Assembly: GCA_964346145.1 (NCBI GenBank)
Contig: CAYFTL010000007.1
Location: 10,221 to 74,220 of the forward strand
Reading direction: 5' to 3'
DNA length: 64,000 bases
From: CAYFTL01 sp964346145
Lineage (GTDB): Bacteria > Bacillota > Clostridia > Christensenellales > Aristaeellaceae
Shown: in pieces, positions 25,427 through 32,585 of the stretch
Position numbering within the stretch: the stretch's first letter is position 1
Layout: every line of letters begins with the position of its first letter
The notes under the pieces: generated by a model
Told to the model about the DNA's origin: nothing
What the model saw: the letters and a program-made list of their open reading frames with translations, nothing else
Databases searched by the model: none
Position numbers and translations under genes: made by a program

Positions 25427-26623
25427 TTATTCGTTAATAATGGCAACCTTAAGCCCTTCCATTCGAAGATTGGTCTTGTGGGCTTCATTGATTTGCTCCA
25501 ACGGGAACCGGTGTGTAATTAACTTCTCCAACGGAAGCCCAATTCCCTTGGCGCGCTTCAAAAAGTCGAATGTGGTTGCATAATCCCGCAAAGTATATAC
25601 CCAAGATCCTACCATAGTCAACTCTTTAGCACAAATATCAAAGTGCGGGTTGATGGTCGCATCGCCACCATCTATAAAGAAGCCCAACTCGCACAGTCCG
25701 CCGCCATTGCGGATGAATTTGTAAACATTAGAATGCCCACTGGGCGAACCGGTACATTGGAATCCGAAATCGGCCAAATATCCGCCAAATTCCTGTTTTA
25801 CGGCCTTGGTCAAGTTATCAATTCCGTTGTGCTCCTTAAAGTTTACCGTACCCGTAGCACCCATCTCTTTGGCAAACGCCAACCGGTCGTCCTGCCCATC
25901 TACGGCCACAATGTTTTCAACGCCCATCGTGCGGAGCACTGCAATGCAGATCAGTCCAATCGGCCCGCAGCCTTGTACCACTACCCGGCTGTTAAAGCGC
26001 AAGATTCCGGTGGTCTTCGCCCGTTCCACCGCGTGGACCAACACTGCGCAGGGCTCAATCAGTATGCGCAAGTCCAGGCTTAGATCGCTCACGTTGAATA
26101 CCGAAGATCCACCGCGAACCAACAAATAGTCGGCAAACCAGCCGTTCAGGTGAACATCGTCGTCGGGCAACAACCCATATACATCGGCGCCGCCGACATT
26201 CTGCTTGTTCAAGTCGAACATGGTGATGTCGGGATTGTCCTTAAAGATCATGCAGGTGACGATTTTGTCCCCAACCTTCAAGGGTTTGCCCGCGCTGTCC
26301 TGCTTTACGTTCTTGCCCATTTTTACGATTTCGCCGGTGCCTTCATGTCCCAGTACCAACGGAATCAGGCCGAAGGGATCACGTTTAAACTCGTGGGCAT
26401 CGGTGCCGCACACACCGCATCCCTCTACCTTGACCAAAATGTCGTCATCCCCAACTTCTGGAATCGGGTATTCCTGTACCTCAAACTTTTCAGGTCCGAC
26501 CAGCATGCCTACCCGGCTGGTGTGCGGCACTTCCGGTTGGCCCGAAGGCTTAACCTTTTGGTCGCCCATGGTTTGCAGCACTCGTTTGACCACTTCTTCA
26601 ATGTTTACACTGCTAATGTCCAT
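25427..26623 (-). CDS. Zinc-type alcohol dehydrogenase (MDR) with encapsulation peptide
   Basis: A 398-residue medium-chain dehydrogenase. The N-terminal VNIEEVVKRVLQTMG is an amphipathic targeting helix, followed by a Pro-rich linker. Catalytic zinc ligands are C72 in GCGVCGTDAHEF and H93/E94 in LGHEGTGEI. The Rossmann segment is VVVQGCGPIGLICIAVLRTM. The four-cysteine structural-zinc loop of classical ADHs is absent; residues there read VTCMIFKDNPDITMF. Pdu and Eut compartments normally use iron-type ADHs (PduQ/EutG). Here it probably reduces lactaldehyde to 1,2-propanediol and recycles NADH inside the shell; that role is inference. Confidence 0.9.
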   Translation of the reverse strand: MDISSVNIEEVVKRVLQTMGDQKVKPSGQPEVPHTSRVGMLVGPEKFEVQEYPIPEVGDDDILVKVEGCGVCGTDAHEFKRDPFGLIPLVLGHEGTGEIVKMGKNVKQDSAGKPLKVGDKIVTCMIFKDNPDITMFDLNKQNVGGADVYGLLPDDDVHLNGWFADYLLVRGGSSVFNVSDLSLDLRILIEPCAVLVHAVERAKTTGILRFNSRVVVQGCGPIGLICIAVLRTMGVENIVAVDGQDDRLAFAKEMGATGTVNFKEHNGIDNLTKAVKQEFGGYLADFGFQCTGSPSGHSNVYKFIRNGGGLCELGFFIDGGDATINPHFDICAKELTMVGSWVYTLRDYATTFDFLKRAKGIGLPLEKLITHRFPLEQINEAHKTNLRMEGLKVAIINE

Positions 26624-26635
26624 ATGCTCTTCCTC

Positions 26636-28024
26636 CTAACGAATGCACAGGCTGTCCGCCATCACGCAGCGGCGCATTTTTGTGAACGAACGCGCCGAGG
26701 TTAATCCTTCTCCGGTACGGCTGGCTATGCTGAAGGTGCAGTATCCTTCGCCGCCGAATCCGAGCGCAGCGTAAGATGGCGCATTTTTCACAAATATAGC
26801 CGTGTCCATCGCTTGTCCGTAACGAGTTAAGTTATCCACATTTTTGGAATGCATGTGTGCCGAATGGCGGTTGCCGTGTTCCAACCACAGGCATTTTTCA
26901 ATCGCATCGTCCAAATCCTTGGCACGCACAATGCCCAATATCGGCATCATCAGCTCTTCCGCAATCAGCTTGTGTTCCTTTTCACCCTCAAAGATGATGC
27001 AGCGCACGCTGTCTTCCGGAGTAACGCCGATCATCTTGAGCAAGGTTTTGGCATCCTTGCCCACGCATTTTCTGTTGAGTCCGCCTTTAGGCGTGAACAC
27101 CGTTTGAATCAACTTTTCTTGTTCTTCCTTGGATGCAATATAGCATCCATTCTCGACCAAATGGTAGATCAGTTCGTCGGTAATGTTGTGAAACGCAACA
27201 ATTTCCTTTTCGGCAATACAAGGCAAGTTGTTGTCAAACACACAACCATTGACAATGTCGGCAGCTGCTTTGGGTATGTCGGCCGTATCGTCCACCAGCA
27301 CTGGCGGATTGCCCGCGCCCGCGCCAATCCCCCGTTTGCCCGATGAAAGCACGGTCTTTACCACCCCCGGTCCTCCCGTCGCAACAATCAGCTGTATGTC
27401 GGGGTGATGAATCATCGTGTTGCTGGTTTCGATAGTTGGGTTCTTCACTGTCGCAGCCAATATGTTAGGCCCACCCGCCATTTGAGAAGCTTGATTGACC
27501 AAACCCACCGCATAAATCGATGTTTCTTTTGCTCCCGGGTGCGGATTAAACACCACAGTGTTGCCGCCTGCGATCATGCCGATTGCGTTGCAGAGCACGG
27601 TTTCCGATGAATTGGTAGAGGGGGTAATCGCACCAATTACGCCGAAGGGTCCCATTTCCACCAGCGTCAGTCCCCTGTCGCCCGACCATGCCGTGGTCAC
27701 AATGTCCTCGGTGCCCGGCGTTTTCTCAGCCAACAGCTGATGCTTTAAGATTTTATCCCCCACATTGCCCATTCCGGTTTCTTGAACTCCCATGCGGGCC
27801 AAAGTTTCTGCATTGTCCATTGTCAGCTTGCGAATATTCTGAATAATCTTTTCCCGAAAATCCATGGGCATGCGCTGAAGCTCTCGCTGGGATTGCTTAA
27901 CGGCAGCAACTGCATCATTCATATCCTCAAAGACGCCGGTGGTGTTGGTTGCGTTGGGCTGGTTCTTAATATTCTCCATGACCGCCTGCACAATCGCACT
28001 CAGCTCTTTTTCACTTATTTGCAT
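26636..28024 (-). CDS. pduP: CoA-acylating aldehyde dehydrogenase, PduP/EutE type
   Basis: A 462-residue enzyme oxidising an aldehyde to acyl-CoA with NAD. The N-terminal ISEKELSAIVQAVMENIKN is a classical encapsulation helix. The catalytic cysteine is C269 in FDNNLPCIAEKE. Other marks are GPFGVIGAITPSTNSSET, VFNPHPGAKETS, GGPGVVKTVLSSGKRGIGAG and HGNRHSAHMHS. Given the aldolase in the same operon, the likely substrate is L-lactaldehyde, giving lactyl-CoA for PduL. It overlaps the HbpS-like gene by 14 bases and precedes the ADH gene by 12. Confidence 0.95.
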   Translation of the reverse strand: MQISEKELSAIVQAVMENIKNQPNATNTTGVFEDMNDAVAAVKQSQRELQRMPMDFREKIIQNIRKLTMDNAETLARMGVQETGMGNVGDKILKHQLLAEKTPGTEDIVTTAWSGDRGLTLVEMGPFGVIGAITPSTNSSETVLCNAIGMIAGGNTVVFNPHPGAKETSIYAVGLVNQASQMAGGPNILAATVKNPTIETSNTMIHHPDIQLIVATGGPGVVKTVLSSGKRGIGAGAGNPPVLVDDTADIPKAAADIVNGCVFDNNLPCIAEKEIVAFHNITDELIYHLVENGCYIASKEEQEKLIQTVFTPKGGLNRKCVGKDAKTLLKMIGVTPEDSVRCIIFEGEKEHKLIAEELMMPILGIVRAKDLDDAIEKCLWLEHGNRHSAHMHSKNVDNLTRYGQAMDTAIFVKNAPSYAALGFGGEGYCTFSIASRTGEGLTSARSFTKMRRCVMADSLCIR

Positions 28025-28505
28025 CCCGGTCCCTCCCTAGTTCGCCCGCACCATATTCGGCCAGCGCTATATCGTCTTGCTCGGTGGAGCCGCTTACGCC
28101 CAGCCCACCCAGGAAGCTTTGTCCATCCCACAGCGGTACTCCGCCGCCAAAGGTAACAATTTTCCCCTCATTCGTGTGTTGTATTCCGTACAACTCTCCC
28201 GAAGGTTGTGCCAGCTCTTTAAGTCGGGCGGTGGACATTTGCAGCGCCGCCGCAGTGTATGCCTTTCCGCAAGCGATGTCGAAACTGCCCACCAACGCTC
28301 CATCCATACACTCTATGGCCACCGGATTGCCTTGAGCGTTGTACACCGCCGCAACCACTCCAAGACCCATACCCATCGCTTTGCGCTGTACCCGTGCGAT
28401 CAATTCGCGTGCCAAGTTTAAATCCATCTTGCGAACACTTTTTTGCTCGCCCATCACTTGGCGTACAACCCTGGCCACAACTTCGGACAGGTCTTGATCA
28501 CGCAT
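28011..28505 (-). CDS. HbpS/GlcG (PduO C-terminal-like) protein with targeting helix
   Basis: A 164-residue protein. After an N-terminal helix (LSEVVARVVRQVMGEQ) that resembles an encapsulation peptide, the rest is a GlcG/HbpS domain: LARELIARVQRKAMGMGLGV, GNPVAIECMDGALVGSFDIA, KAYTAAALQMSTARL, GGGVPLWDGQSFLGGLGVSG. This domain forms the C-terminal part of PduO; its function in compartments is not settled (heme or flavin binding have been proposed). ATG 28505 follows GGGAG by 8 bases. The aldolase stop lies 14 bases upstream of this start. Confidence 0.9.
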   Translation of the reverse strand: MRDQDLSEVVARVVRQVMGEQKSVRKMDLNLARELIARVQRKAMGMGLGVVAAVYNAQGNPVAIECMDGALVGSFDIACGKAYTAAALQMSTARLKELAQPSGELYGIQHTNEGKIVTFGGGVPLWDGQSFLGGLGVSGSTEQDDIALAEYGAGELGRDRDANK

Positions 28506-28519
28506 TGTACTCACTCCCA

Positions 28520-29344
28520 TTAGTTCTTGTTCAGCTGTTCCATAACCCGGCGGGTAATTTCGGCCACCATGTCGCTTGCGCCGTCCCCTGCCGACCCGTG
28601 AGCGCAGTTTCCGTTGCAGGAGCTGCCGCCGGTGTAGTTGTGACAGCTGGGCTGACCGCTTTGCTGGTTGGGGCACAGGTTTGCCGGATGCTTACCGGTC
28701 ATGCCAAACTGGCGGCGAATATCGTAGAGGCGCTCCACCTGGTTTTGAGAAAGCTCTTTGGGACCACCCAATTGCTTGGATAGGAACAGTAGCTGAGCAT
28801 AAAACTCTACCGATTCCATCTTGTGGTACGCATTCAGAAGCGATTCACCATAGGTCAGCGCACCATGATTCTCAAGGAGCACTGCATCATAATATTGCAA
28901 ATATTTGGAAACGGCATCCGGAATTTCGTCGGTGGAAGGCGTGCCGTATTCTGCAATCGGAACGCAACCTAGCGCAATGACCGCCTCGGGCATAATGGGT
29001 TGGGTCAACGGAATGCCGGCAATGGCAAAACTGGTTGCATACATTGGATGGGCATGCACCACAGATTTCACATCCGGGCGTTCCTTGTAAACGCGCATAT
29101 GCATCTTGATTTCGGACGAGGGCTTAAATCCGCGGTTGGCCTGCAAAACATTGCCATCGGCGTCCACTTTGCAGATATACTCAGGGGTCATAAACCCTTT
29201 GCTGACGCCGGTAGGAGTGCACAAAAACTCCCGATCGTTCAGCTTCACCGAAATGTTGCCGTCGTTGGAAGCCACCATGCCCCGGTCATAAATGCGCTTG
29301 CCAATTTCACAAATTTGTTTTTTGATCTCGAATTCCGATACCAT
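28520..29344 (-). CDS. fucA: Class II L-fuculose/rhamnulose-1-phosphate aldolase with C-terminal encapsulation helix
   Basis: A 274-residue zinc aldolase splitting a 6-deoxyketose 1-phosphate into DHAP and L-lactaldehyde. The catalytic E78 lies in SSEIKMH; zinc ligands are H97 and H99 (VHAHPMY) and H160 (ENHG); SNDGNISVKL is the phosphate site. Plain FucA has about 215 residues. Here a glycine/cysteine-rich linker (C224, C234, C243, C247) leads to a C-terminal amphipathic helix ASDMVAEITRRVMEQLNKN, the targeting peptide found on compartment aldolases. It is the first gene of the operon, with AAGGAGAA before ATG 29344. Fuculose versus rhamnulose phosphate cannot be separated by eye. Confidence 0.93.
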   Translation of the reverse strand: MVSEFEIKKQICEIGKRIYDRGMVASNDGNISVKLNDREFLCTPTGVSKGFMTPEYICKVDADGNVLQANRGFKPSSEIKMHMRVYKERPDVKSVVHAHPMYATSFAIAGIPLTQPIMPEAVIALGCVPIAEYGTPSTDEIPDAVSKYLQYYDAVLLENHGALTYGESLLNAYHKMESVEFYAQLLFLSKQLGGPKELSQNQVERLYDIRRQFGMTGKHPANLCPNQQSGQPSCHNYTGGSSCNGNCAHGSAGDGASDMVAEITRRVMEQLNKN

Positions 29345-29414
29345 GTTAACATTCTCCTTTATATTTCACTCGTCAAAACCTCATCATACCTATTCGCCTT
29401 GCTCTTATGCATCG

Positions 29415-29443
29415 ATTCTAACACAAACACAGATTTAAATCAA
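29415..29443 (-). promoter_or_regulatory. Promoter of the BMC operon
   Basis: TTGATT (29438-29443) and TAGAAT (29415-29420) on the minus strand have a 17-base spacer, about 70 bases before the aldolase start. Confidence 0.6.
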
Positions 29444-29445
29444 CA

Positions 29446-29490
29446 TTTTTTGTTGGTTTTTTATTGTTTTCATATCTTTTTTGTTGGTTT
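29446..29490. promoter_or_regulatory. Direct-repeat operator upstream of the BMC promoter
   Basis: The 14-base sequence TTTTTTGTTGGTTT occurs exactly at 29446-29459 and 29477-29490, a 31-base period (about three helical turns), immediately upstream of the -35 box. Similar bases extend beyond each copy. This is a plausible site for the operon's DeoR regulator. Confidence 0.6.
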
Positions 29491-29518
29491 CTTATTTGTT
29501 GTGCCATTTACATCTCAT

Positions 29519-29563
29519 AAAATACAAGAAAACAGAGGACGATCCTCTGTTTTCTTGTATTTT
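29519..29563 (-). terminator. Terminator after the HAD gene (21-base stem)
   Basis: A perfect 21-base stem (29519-29539 with 29543-29563) has a 3-base loop. Its ends are A/T-rich, so it could stop transcription in both directions. It insulates the BMC operon from the HAD gene upstream. Confidence 0.8.
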
Positions 29564-29601
29564 AGCCTTCATAGTATTTACAAAATGTACTATTTTTTCT
29601 T

Positions 29602-30393
29602 TTAAACCCTCCGCCTTAACACCAATTCTTCCAACGTTTGAACCACATCGCCGGTTCGGTAACGCGAGCTATCTTTGAGTTCCTTCTTGGAATTTATCAT
29701 TGCGTAGGAATATTCAACCTGTTGCATCATTTCTATATCGTTTATATTGTCGCCAAAAGCCATGCATTGTTCAGATCCTATCCCGAGTTTCTGCTTTAAG
29801 GTTTGGATGGCCAACCCCTTGTGCACGCCGGGCGCCGTATACTCGCACCAGCTGCCGCCTTGATAGGCCTGGGTTAACCCCAATTTTTCTACCTGCTGCA
29901 CAATCACGCCACGGCTGAATGTCCCTTTTTCAGAATATACCGATAGCTTTACGATCGGCTCGCACACTTCGTCAATGTGCCGAATGGAAGTTACGTGGCT
30001 TCGAAAGGCGTTGCGGACCTCGGCTTCAAATCCGGGGTTGCCGAAAAGATTAGTATAATAAGAAATCACTTTGCCCGAAACCACCACGTTTGAATCGCCA
30101 TTCGCTGCGATCGCGTCAAAAAAATTGATCGCCATATTTCGTTCAATAGGGTGAATGTCCAGCTGCCTGCCCTTGTGCATGCATAAGGCACCATCGTGGC
30201 TCACAAATACCGCTTCGTCGGCCACCGGTTCAAACATGTGACGCAGCGCAGCATAGCTGCGCCCACTGGCCACCACAAACACAATTCCATTTTCCACAAC
30301 CCTGCGTATCATTCGAAACACGCGGTCGGGTATATGAAACTCGTCCGCATGGAGCAACGTTCCGTCTACATCGCTGGCTATCAACTTAATCAT
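29602..30393 (-). CDS. HAD-family sugar-phosphate phosphatase (Cof type)
   Basis: A 263-residue HAD hydrolase. Motif I is ASDVDGTLLHADEFHIPD with the nucleophilic aspartate, motif II VVASGRSYAALRHM, motif III a lysine in HKGLAIQTLKQKL, and motif IV MAFGDNINDIEMMQQVEYSYAM. The C2B cap domain is Cof type. These enzymes dephosphorylate sugar phosphates or nucleotides in the cytoplasm. ATG 30393 lies after GAGGAG. The frame is open for a further 33 codons upstream to a TTG without a ribosome site; I left that out. Confidence 0.92.
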   Translation of the reverse strand: MIKLIASDVDGTLLHADEFHIPDRVFRMIRRVVENGIVFVVASGRSYAALRHMFEPVADEAVFVSHDGALCMHKGRQLDIHPIERNMAINFFDAIAANGDSNVVVSGKVISYYTNLFGNPGFEAEVRNAFRSHVTSIRHIDEVCEPIVKLSVYSEKGTFSRGVIVQQVEKLGLTQAYQGGSWCEYTAPGVHKGLAIQTLKQKLGIGSEQCMAFGDNINDIEMMQQVEYSYAMINSKKELKDSSRYRTGDVVQTLEELVLRRRV

Positions 30394-30520
30394 GCGCTTG
30401 CTCCTCCGCTCCTCAATCGCTTGTTTAATATAATCGTAAGTTACGTCCGGCCCCTTGTCAATCAGGACATCAATTTTATCAAACAATGTCAAAAACTTTC
30501 ATAAACCCAATTGTCGCGCG

Positions 30521-30548
30521 TTTGGCACAGGAATTCATTGGTTATAAT
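30521..30548 (+). promoter_or_regulatory. Candidate promoter for ferritin
   Basis: TATAAT at 30543-30548 with TTTGGC at 30521-30526 and a 16-base spacer, about 52 bases before the ferritin start. Confidence 0.4.
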
Positions 30549-30600
30549 AAGCATAGATAAATTTTATCGATATATCAAATCATTTAGGAGGATCAATCAT

Positions 30601-31113
30601 ATGTTACATGCTGATATTGCTAAAATGATCAACGGACAAATAAACAAAGAATTCTTTTCAGCTTACCTATATTTGGATTTTTCCAACCAACTTAACCACA
30701 GAGGCCTGGACGGGTTTGCCAACTGGTATCAAGTTCAGGCACAGGAAGAACTTGACCACGCGATGCTGCTGTACCAATACCTACACAACAACAACCAGCA
30801 GGTTGATTTAATGGCCATCAAACAGCCCGATCAAAAATTCGAAGATGTGATAGACATCCTTAAGGAGGCCCTATCACACGAAGAATATATTACACAATCC
30901 ATCAACGATATATACGCCGTAGCGCAAGAGAAAAAAGATTTTAGAACCGTACAATTTCTGGATTGGTTTGTGGAAGAACAGGGCGAAGAAGAAACAAACG
31001 CTAACGACTTGATTACCAAGATGGAACTTTTCGGTCATGATGCCAAAGGTCTTTATATGCTCAACAGCGAACTAAAATCCCGAGTATATGCGCCCCCCAG
31101 CTTACAATTATAA
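30601..31113 (+). CDS. ftnA: Ferritin (iron storage)
   Basis: A 170-residue non-heme ferritin. Ferroxidase-site residues are visible in the helix A region INGQINKEFFSAYLYLDFSN, in YQVQAQEELDHAMLLYQYL (E-x2-H) and in DWFVEEQGEEETNANDLI. Twenty-four subunits would form a shell that oxidises ferrous iron and stores it. The ATG at 30601 follows TTAGGAGG. An in-frame ATG at 30511 lies upstream of the -10 box. It is monocistronic with a downstream terminator. Confidence 0.96.
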   Translation: MLHADIAKMINGQINKEFFSAYLYLDFSNQLNHRGLDGFANWYQVQAQEELDHAMLLYQYLHNNNQQVDLMAIKQPDQKFEDVIDILKEALSHEEYITQSINDIYAVAQEKKDFRTVQFLDWFVEEQGEEETNANDLITKMELFGHDAKGLYMLNSELKSRVYAPPSLQL

Positions 31114-31119
31114 AGCCCT

Positions 31120-31155
31120 ATAGGCAGCCGATTATATCGCGCTGCCTATCTTTTT
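31120..31155 (+). terminator. Terminator after ferritin
   Basis: A 9-base stem (31120-31128 with 31141-31149) and 12-base loop are followed by CTTTTT. Confidence 0.8.
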
Positions 31156-31231
31156 GAATAATATGTCAGAATAAGTCAAAAAATATATAATGCGTTCAAA
31201 ATTCGTTCATTCTTTTTCAAAAAACAGGTGC

Positions 31232-31237
31232 TATACT
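31232..31237 (+). promoter_or_regulatory. Possible -10 box for the HtrA gene
   Basis: TATACT lies 35 bases before the htrA ATG. No good -35 box is seen, which might mean activation or another sigma factor. Confidence 0.3.
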
Positions 31238-31271
31238 GTTACCATAAACAAATAAGGAGGAGATTAATTCT

Positions 31272-32510
31272 ATGAAACAAAACAAACGTTTCTCAATGCG
31301 CTCAACACTGGCTTTACTCTGTGCTGTGGCGTGTTTAATTACCGGCATTGCCATCGGCTCTACGTTTAAGCCCAATACAGCTTTGGCTGAATCGGCAAAC
31401 GATACCACTACGCAACCCAACGCTTATCAAAACCCTGCAGTGGCGGTGGCCCAGCAAAACGTAAACGCAGTGGTAGGGGTTATTACCCTCAACGAACAGT
31501 GGAACCGAGCCAGCCGCGAGGTGGAATCCACCGAGATTTCAGAGGGCTCAGGCGTGATCATCAGCAAAGAAGGTCACATCATCACCAACCACCACGTCAT
31601 TTCCAACGGAACCAGCTTCCAGGTTTTGTTGTACGATGGCACCACTTTGGACGCCGAACTTCGCGGCAGCGATGAAGGCACCGATTTGGCCGTATTGCAA
31701 ATTGATCCCAGCAAGGTTGAGAACATGACGGTTGCAACCTTGGGCAGCTCGGAGAACCTGACTGTCGGCGAAACGGTCATCGCCATCGGCAATCCCAGCG
31801 GCACGCGGCTTGCCGGCACCGTAACCCAGGGAATTGTAAGCGCCCTGGAGCGCGAAGTGAACGATGCCTTTAGCCAACGCAGCGTTAAAACCATTCAACA
31901 CGATGCAGCCATCAACTCCGGCAACAGCGGCGGCGGCTTGTTTAACGCCAAGGGTGAGCTGATCGGCATCAACACATTAAAGGTATCGGGCATGACCTAT
32001 TCGGGCAGCATTTATGAAGGCCTCGGTTTTGCCATCCCGGTCAACACCGCTATGCCCATTGTCAATCAAATTATTGAACACGGCAAGGTGCGTCGCGCCG
32101 CGTTGGGCATTATGGGCACAGCCATTACCGAAGGCGCCGACAAAGCCATGATCAACTACCCACCCAAGAGCGTAATGGTCGCCGACATCCCCAAGGATAG
32201 CCCGGCGGAAGCCGCAGGCATAAAAGTAGGCGACTTCATCATCGGCATCAACGAAGTTCCGGTGACCGATATGCTGTCCCTGACTTCGGAACTCGACAAG
32301 CATCAAGAGGGCGATACTGTCAAAATCACTCTGGTCCGCTACAGTGATCCGGAAACTATTTATAATATCTATAGAGGCACTATGCAGGGCAACAACGCCT
32401 ACGGCTATGGCTACGGGTATGACAACCCATTCGGAAATGATGGCTACGACAACTACTCTAGCGATTTCGAAACCATCGAAGTTGAAGTTACCCTAAAGGT
32501 CATGGACTAG
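31272..32510 (+). CDS. htrA: HtrA/DegP-like trypsin-type serine protease with PDZ domain
   Basis: A 412-residue S1C protease for envelope quality control. The N terminus has a basic region and one hydrophobic helix (STLALLCAVACLITGIAIG), acting as signal or anchor. The catalytic triad is H108 (ITNHHV), D138 (GTDLAV) and S219 (NSGNSGGG). One PDZ domain follows (KSVMVADIPKDSPAEAAGIK, VGDFIIGINEVPVTDM). An unusual Tyr/Gly-rich insertion (NAYGYGYGYDNPFGNDGYDN) sits near the end of the PDZ. The usual GNSGGPL reads GNSGGGL here. The ATG follows AAGGAGGAG. It converges on the MutS-like gene across a shared terminator. Confidence 0.95.
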   Translation: MKQNKRFSMRSTLALLCAVACLITGIAIGSTFKPNTALAESANDTTTQPNAYQNPAVAVAQQNVNAVVGVITLNEQWNRASREVESTEISEGSGVIISKEGHIITNHHVISNGTSFQVLLYDGTTLDAELRGSDEGTDLAVLQIDPSKVENMTVATLGSSENLTVGETVIAIGNPSGTRLAGTVTQGIVSALEREVNDAFSQRSVKTIQHDAAINSGNSGGGLFNAKGELIGINTLKVSGMTYSGSIYEGLGFAIPVNTAMPIVNQIIEHGKVRRAALGIMGTAITEGADKAMINYPPKSVMVADIPKDSPAEAAGIKVGDFIIGINEVPVTDMLSLTSELDKHQEGDTVKITLVRYSDPETIYNIYRGTMQGNNAYGYGYGYDNPFGNDGYDNYSSDFETIEVEVTLKVMD

Positions 32511-32536
32511 CATCCAAGCGATTGAATTACTTTAAG

Positions 32537-32576
32537 AAAAATGATCGGGCTGAAAATATTCAGCCCGATCATTTTT
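32537..32576. terminator. Bidirectional terminator between htrA and the MutS-like gene
   Basis: A perfect 18-base stem (32537-32554 with 32559-32576) and AATA loop, with A run on the left and T run on the right. Confidence 0.9.
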
Positions 32577-32585
32577 GCGTTTGCG

